A stretch of DNA of 64,000 bases from contig NZ_CADIKC010000020.1 of assembly GCF_902859805.1 (NCBI RefSeq), forward strand, positions 1-64,000, in the 5' to 3' direction. Below, one piece after another: positions 61,729 to 64,000 of the stretch. This DNA comes from Paraburkholderia sediminicola. Lineage in GTDB: Bacteria > Pseudomonadota > Gammaproteobacteria > Burkholderiales > Burkholderiaceae. The number at the start of each line of letters is the position of its first letter. The stretch's first letter is position 1. Made by a program: the position numbers and the translations under genes. The notes beneath the pieces were generated by a model that was given only the letters and a program-made list of their open reading frames with translations, ran no database searches and was not told where the DNA came from.

Positions 61729-61940
61729 TCAGACCACCTCGTCAGGAAGGGAATGCCGGGTGGGGGAACCCGGACTTCGGAAGGAAGACGGCGTGCGGCT
61801 GCGGCTTTTTTATCGTAGGCGGTGCGCGATGACAAAAAAAGGCGCATCGTACGTGGCGCGCGACACTTGCGTGGGGCGTGCCCAATTTCTGGGAAGGGGA
61901 AAAAGCCGCCGTCTGCCGACGCCGGTCTGTCGTTGCGCTT

Positions 61941-62732
61941 TTAGGCGGCTACTTCATTCATTTCGCTGTCGCTCGATTCGGCGGCAAGCAGGTTCAAGGC
62001 GATCAGAATCGCCGCGCGGTTGTCGAGATCGATCTCGATGCCGAGCACGTCGATCAGCCAGCGGCCGATCTTGGTATTGGAAAATTCGTCGGCCCCGGCC
62101 GTCTTTTTCATGGTGACGCCAAGTTTGACGGCGCGATAGTGATAGGAGGGCACACGATGCTGAGCAGCGACGGCCGACAGGCCGCCTTTTCCTTCCGAGC
62201 ACCAGCCGAGGCTGCCGGCCAGCACGATGCGCTCCGGCTCGTCGAGGCTGTCGATAAAAGTCCGTGCCGCAAGCCGCACGCGTTGTTCGTCGAGGCCGTA
62301 TTGCAGCAACACGCTTTCGACCGGGTCTTCCAGCGCTTGCGCGTGCAGATCGATTTCCTGCGCCATGCCTTCGTTTTCCATCGACACGTTGCGTTGATGG
62401 CCGGCGCTGCGCAGGCAGTCGATCAGGTAGCGGCGAAAATACGCACACAGGGCGTAGCCGTTGGACGGCGCGCTGTCGGCGCAGGCATTCGTTTCCGTGT
62501 GACCGGGCGCGAGACGCAGTACTTTCGCGTAGATGAACTGCGCGACCAGTTCTTCCTTGTCTTCACCGAGCGCCTGCAGTTCAAGCGGGTGATAGGTGCG
62601 TAGCGCCCGCTTGACCAGATCGACCATCGAGACCATCTCGTCGGCGGACAACTGGGTACGCCGACGCCACAGGTCGGGCAGAATCGCATCGTCGAGATTG
62701 CGGACGAACGCGTGGCTCGGAACTGCGCCCAT
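61941..62732 (-). CDS. Sigma-70-like regulatory protein, orphan
   Basis: 263 residues from the ATG at 62732, with GGAGG 6 bases upstream. The N-terminal half resembles sigma region 2 (DLVKRALRTYHPLE..., YALCAYFRRYLIDCLRSAG). The C-terminal half has a region-4-like HTH: SLDEPERIVLAGSLGW...LSAVAAQHRVPSYHYRAVKLGVT. There is no canonical -10 recognition motif and no adjacent anti-sigma gene. It is divergent from a histidine kinase gene. It could be a divergent ECF sigma or a sigma-derived regulator; confidence in the family is moderate and confidence in the gene is high. Confidence 0.6.
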   Translation of the reverse strand: MGAVPSHAFVRNLDDAILPDLWRRRTQLSADEMVSMVDLVKRALRTYHPLELQALGEDKEELVAQFIYAKVLRLAPGHTETNACADSAPSNGYALCAYFRRYLIDCLRSAGHQRNVSMENEGMAQEIDLHAQALEDPVESVLLQYGLDEQRVRLAARTFIDSLDEPERIVLAGSLGWCSEGKGGLSAVAAQHRVPSYHYRAVKLGVTMKKTAGADEFSNTKIGRWLIDVLGIEIDLDNRAAILIALNLLAAESSDSEMNEVAA

Positions 62733-62997
62733 GAAAACCTCCATAAAGGGTTAGGCAATGAGCGCGGGGAGCCTCGACTGCAGGCAATGAAGGGGTGCTG
62801 GAACTTTTGAGCCGCGCTGGAATGTGAAGCCAGTATGGTTTCCGGCGGGCGCTTCGCCTATATGGATTAAGTGGTAGCTGATGGGTAAACTGCCGGGTAA
62901 ACCATCCGGCCAGCATAATCTGCCGTGCCGAGCAACCAAGTTGCATGGGACCGGAGTAAGCGTTAAAGCGCCAACTCCGGTCGACAAAGGAGACCGC

Positions 62998-64000
62998 ATG
63001 ATGCGGGCCGATCCAATCCAGCGTGCAATCGACGAAGACCTTGTGCGCGTGCTGTACGCGCAAGATCCCATCGCCTTCTTTTCGCACTGGTTCTCGATTG
63101 CGGTGCTGGTGGCGATCTACTGGCCGAACGTGCCGTCGCCGCCGTTGTTCATCGCGTGTTTCGGGTTTTATGCGGCCGCCAATTGCGGCGGCCTCGCGCT
63201 ATGGATCTGCAATCGCCGCTACCCGCATCTCGCGACGCCGCGCGGCTGGATCAACCTGCATGCGCTGCGCGGCGTGCTGCTGTACAGCGCGCCGGGGCTT
63301 GCTGTGTGGTTCGCGTTCCAGAGCCCGCAAACCGATTTGCCGCTGCTGCATACGGTGATGCTCGTCACGCTGGCGGCCGGCGTGTTCATGTCGAACGGCT
63401 TCGATCTGTTGAACTTTTCGACCGCAATTCCGTTTCTGCTGTTTCCGGCGATCGTGCTGCATTTCGGCACGCATACGTTCGACCGCACCATTCTCGCCAT
63501 CGTCCTCGCGTTCTTCTTCTGCGCGATCAACGTCTATGCGCTGAGTTATCGCAAGCTGTTCCAGCAGGTCGTGCAGGCGCGCGTCGATCAGCAGTATCTG
63601 GCGGAGTCGCTGGCGGCGCAAAAGCGGGTCGCCGAAGAAGCCAGTCTTGCCAAAACGCGGTTTTTTGCGGCCGCGAGCCACGATTTGCGCCAGCCGCTGC
63701 ATGCGATCGGATTGCTGGCGGCTTCGCTCAACGACTCGGCGGCAACGCCCGTGCAGCATGCCAGGACGGCTCAGCACATCGTCTATAACGTCGAGGCGTT
63801 GAATCAGCTGTTCAACCAGGTGCTCGATCTCGCGAGGCTCGAAAGTGGCGTGACTCAGGTAATCCGCTTGCACTTCCGGCTGTCGGAACTGTTCGAGCGG
63901 GTCGGCAGCCAGTACCGTCCGCAGGCCGCGGCCAAGGGGCTGGCGCTGCGGATCGCGCCGTCCTCGGTGGTCCTGCATGACGATCCGGTTCTGCTCGAAC
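62998..64000 (+). CDS. Membrane sensor histidine kinase, N-terminal part (runs past window end)
   Basis: 334 residues are visible and the frame stays open at 64000. The N-terminal 185 residues contain about six hydrophobic helices with no PAS or periplasmic domain. A coiled linker (VQARVDQQYLAESLAAQKRVAEEAS) leads to the HisKA domain: FFAAASHDLRQPLHAIGLL with phospho-acceptor His228. The ATPase domain begins near the window end. The start (ATG 62998, directly followed by another ATG) has AAAGGAG at 5 bases. It is possibly a hybrid kinase; the target is unknown. Confidence 0.88.
   Translation, partial: MMRADPIQRAIDEDLVRVLYAQDPIAFFSHWFSIAVLVAIYWPNVPSPPLFIACFGFYAAANCGGLALWICNRRYPHLATPRGWINLHALRGVLLYSAPGLAVWFAFQSPQTDLPLLHTVMLVTLAAGVFMSNGFDLLNFSTAIPFLLFPAIVLHFGTHTFDRTILAIVLAFFFCAINVYALSYRKLFQQVVQARVDQQYLAESLAAQKRVAEEASLAKTRFFAAASHDLRQPLHAIGLLAASLNDSAATPVQHARTAQHIVYNVEALNQLFNQVLDLARLESGVTQVIRLHFRLSELFERVGSQYRPQAAAKGLALRIAPSSVVLHDDPVLLE

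Overview
The window reads as chromosomal DNA of a beta-proteobacterium of the Burkholderia/Paraburkholderia group. It is GC-rich throughout, opens with the 3' part of a 5S rRNA whose sequence is Burkholderia-like, and has the group's typical gene repertoire: ytfQRT-yjfF, a malonate decarboxylase operon, many LysR and GntR regulators, a carbohydrate porin, and ABC and MFS transporters. I saw no phage, transposase, integrase, CRISPR array or tRNA.

Layout. 1-130: end of an rrn operon and its terminator. 0.35-9.5 kb: LysR regulator divergent from a FUSC/AaeB-type exporter, a small exported protein, a CAACACG tandem repeat, an acetyl-CoA hydrolase/succinate CoA-transferase, YeaQ-type and MgtC-type membrane proteins, an exported protein and a metallophosphoesterase. 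9.9-11.6 kb: small membrane protein, RutE-like nitroreductase, AlkB dioxygenase. 12-16.9 kb: four-gene sugar (galactofuranose-type) ABC importer. 16.9-20.2 kb: MFS carrier plus DUF1445 hydro-lyase with a divergent LysR. 20.2-28.9 kb: complete malonate decarboxylase operon mdcYABCDEGH on the minus strand, divergent from an MFS carrier that is probably the malonate importer. 29.1-29.7 kb: YefM-YoeB toxin-antitoxin pair. 29.8-42.8 kb: iron region. It holds a TonB-dependent siderophore receptor with a Fur box and, after an EamA exporter/LysR pair, a six-gene minus-strand cluster (OprB-type porin, beta-propeller, Tat-exported Dyp peroxidase, FbpA, FbpB, FbpC) with its own Fur box. 42.8-44.4 kb: arylamine N-acetyltransferase and an ICMT-like membrane protein.

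44.4-57.3 kb is the most unusual part. Two polar-amino-acid ABC importer operons face each other, and each ends in its own HutC-type GntR regulator. The first also encodes a histidine ammonia-lyase homologue in which exactly the Ala-Ser-Gly tripeptide that forms the MIO cofactor is missing, while most of the surrounding active-site frame is kept. The second is divergent from a 2-oxoglutarate/Fe(II) oxygenase translationally coupled to an FAD-linked 2-hydroxyacid dehydrogenase. HutC-like palindromes (TTGTCTATACAA; GTATATAC twice) sit in both promoter regions. I infer an uptake and breakdown system for an unusual amino acid or amino-acid derivative; the substrate is unknown.

57.3-64 kb: orphan periplasmic binding protein, a 1136-residue fusion of a GMC oxidoreductase (with a ferredoxin-like four-cysteine motif) to an alpha/beta hydrolase with a Cys nucleophile, a sigma-factor-like orphan protein, and a membrane histidine kinase cut off by the window end.
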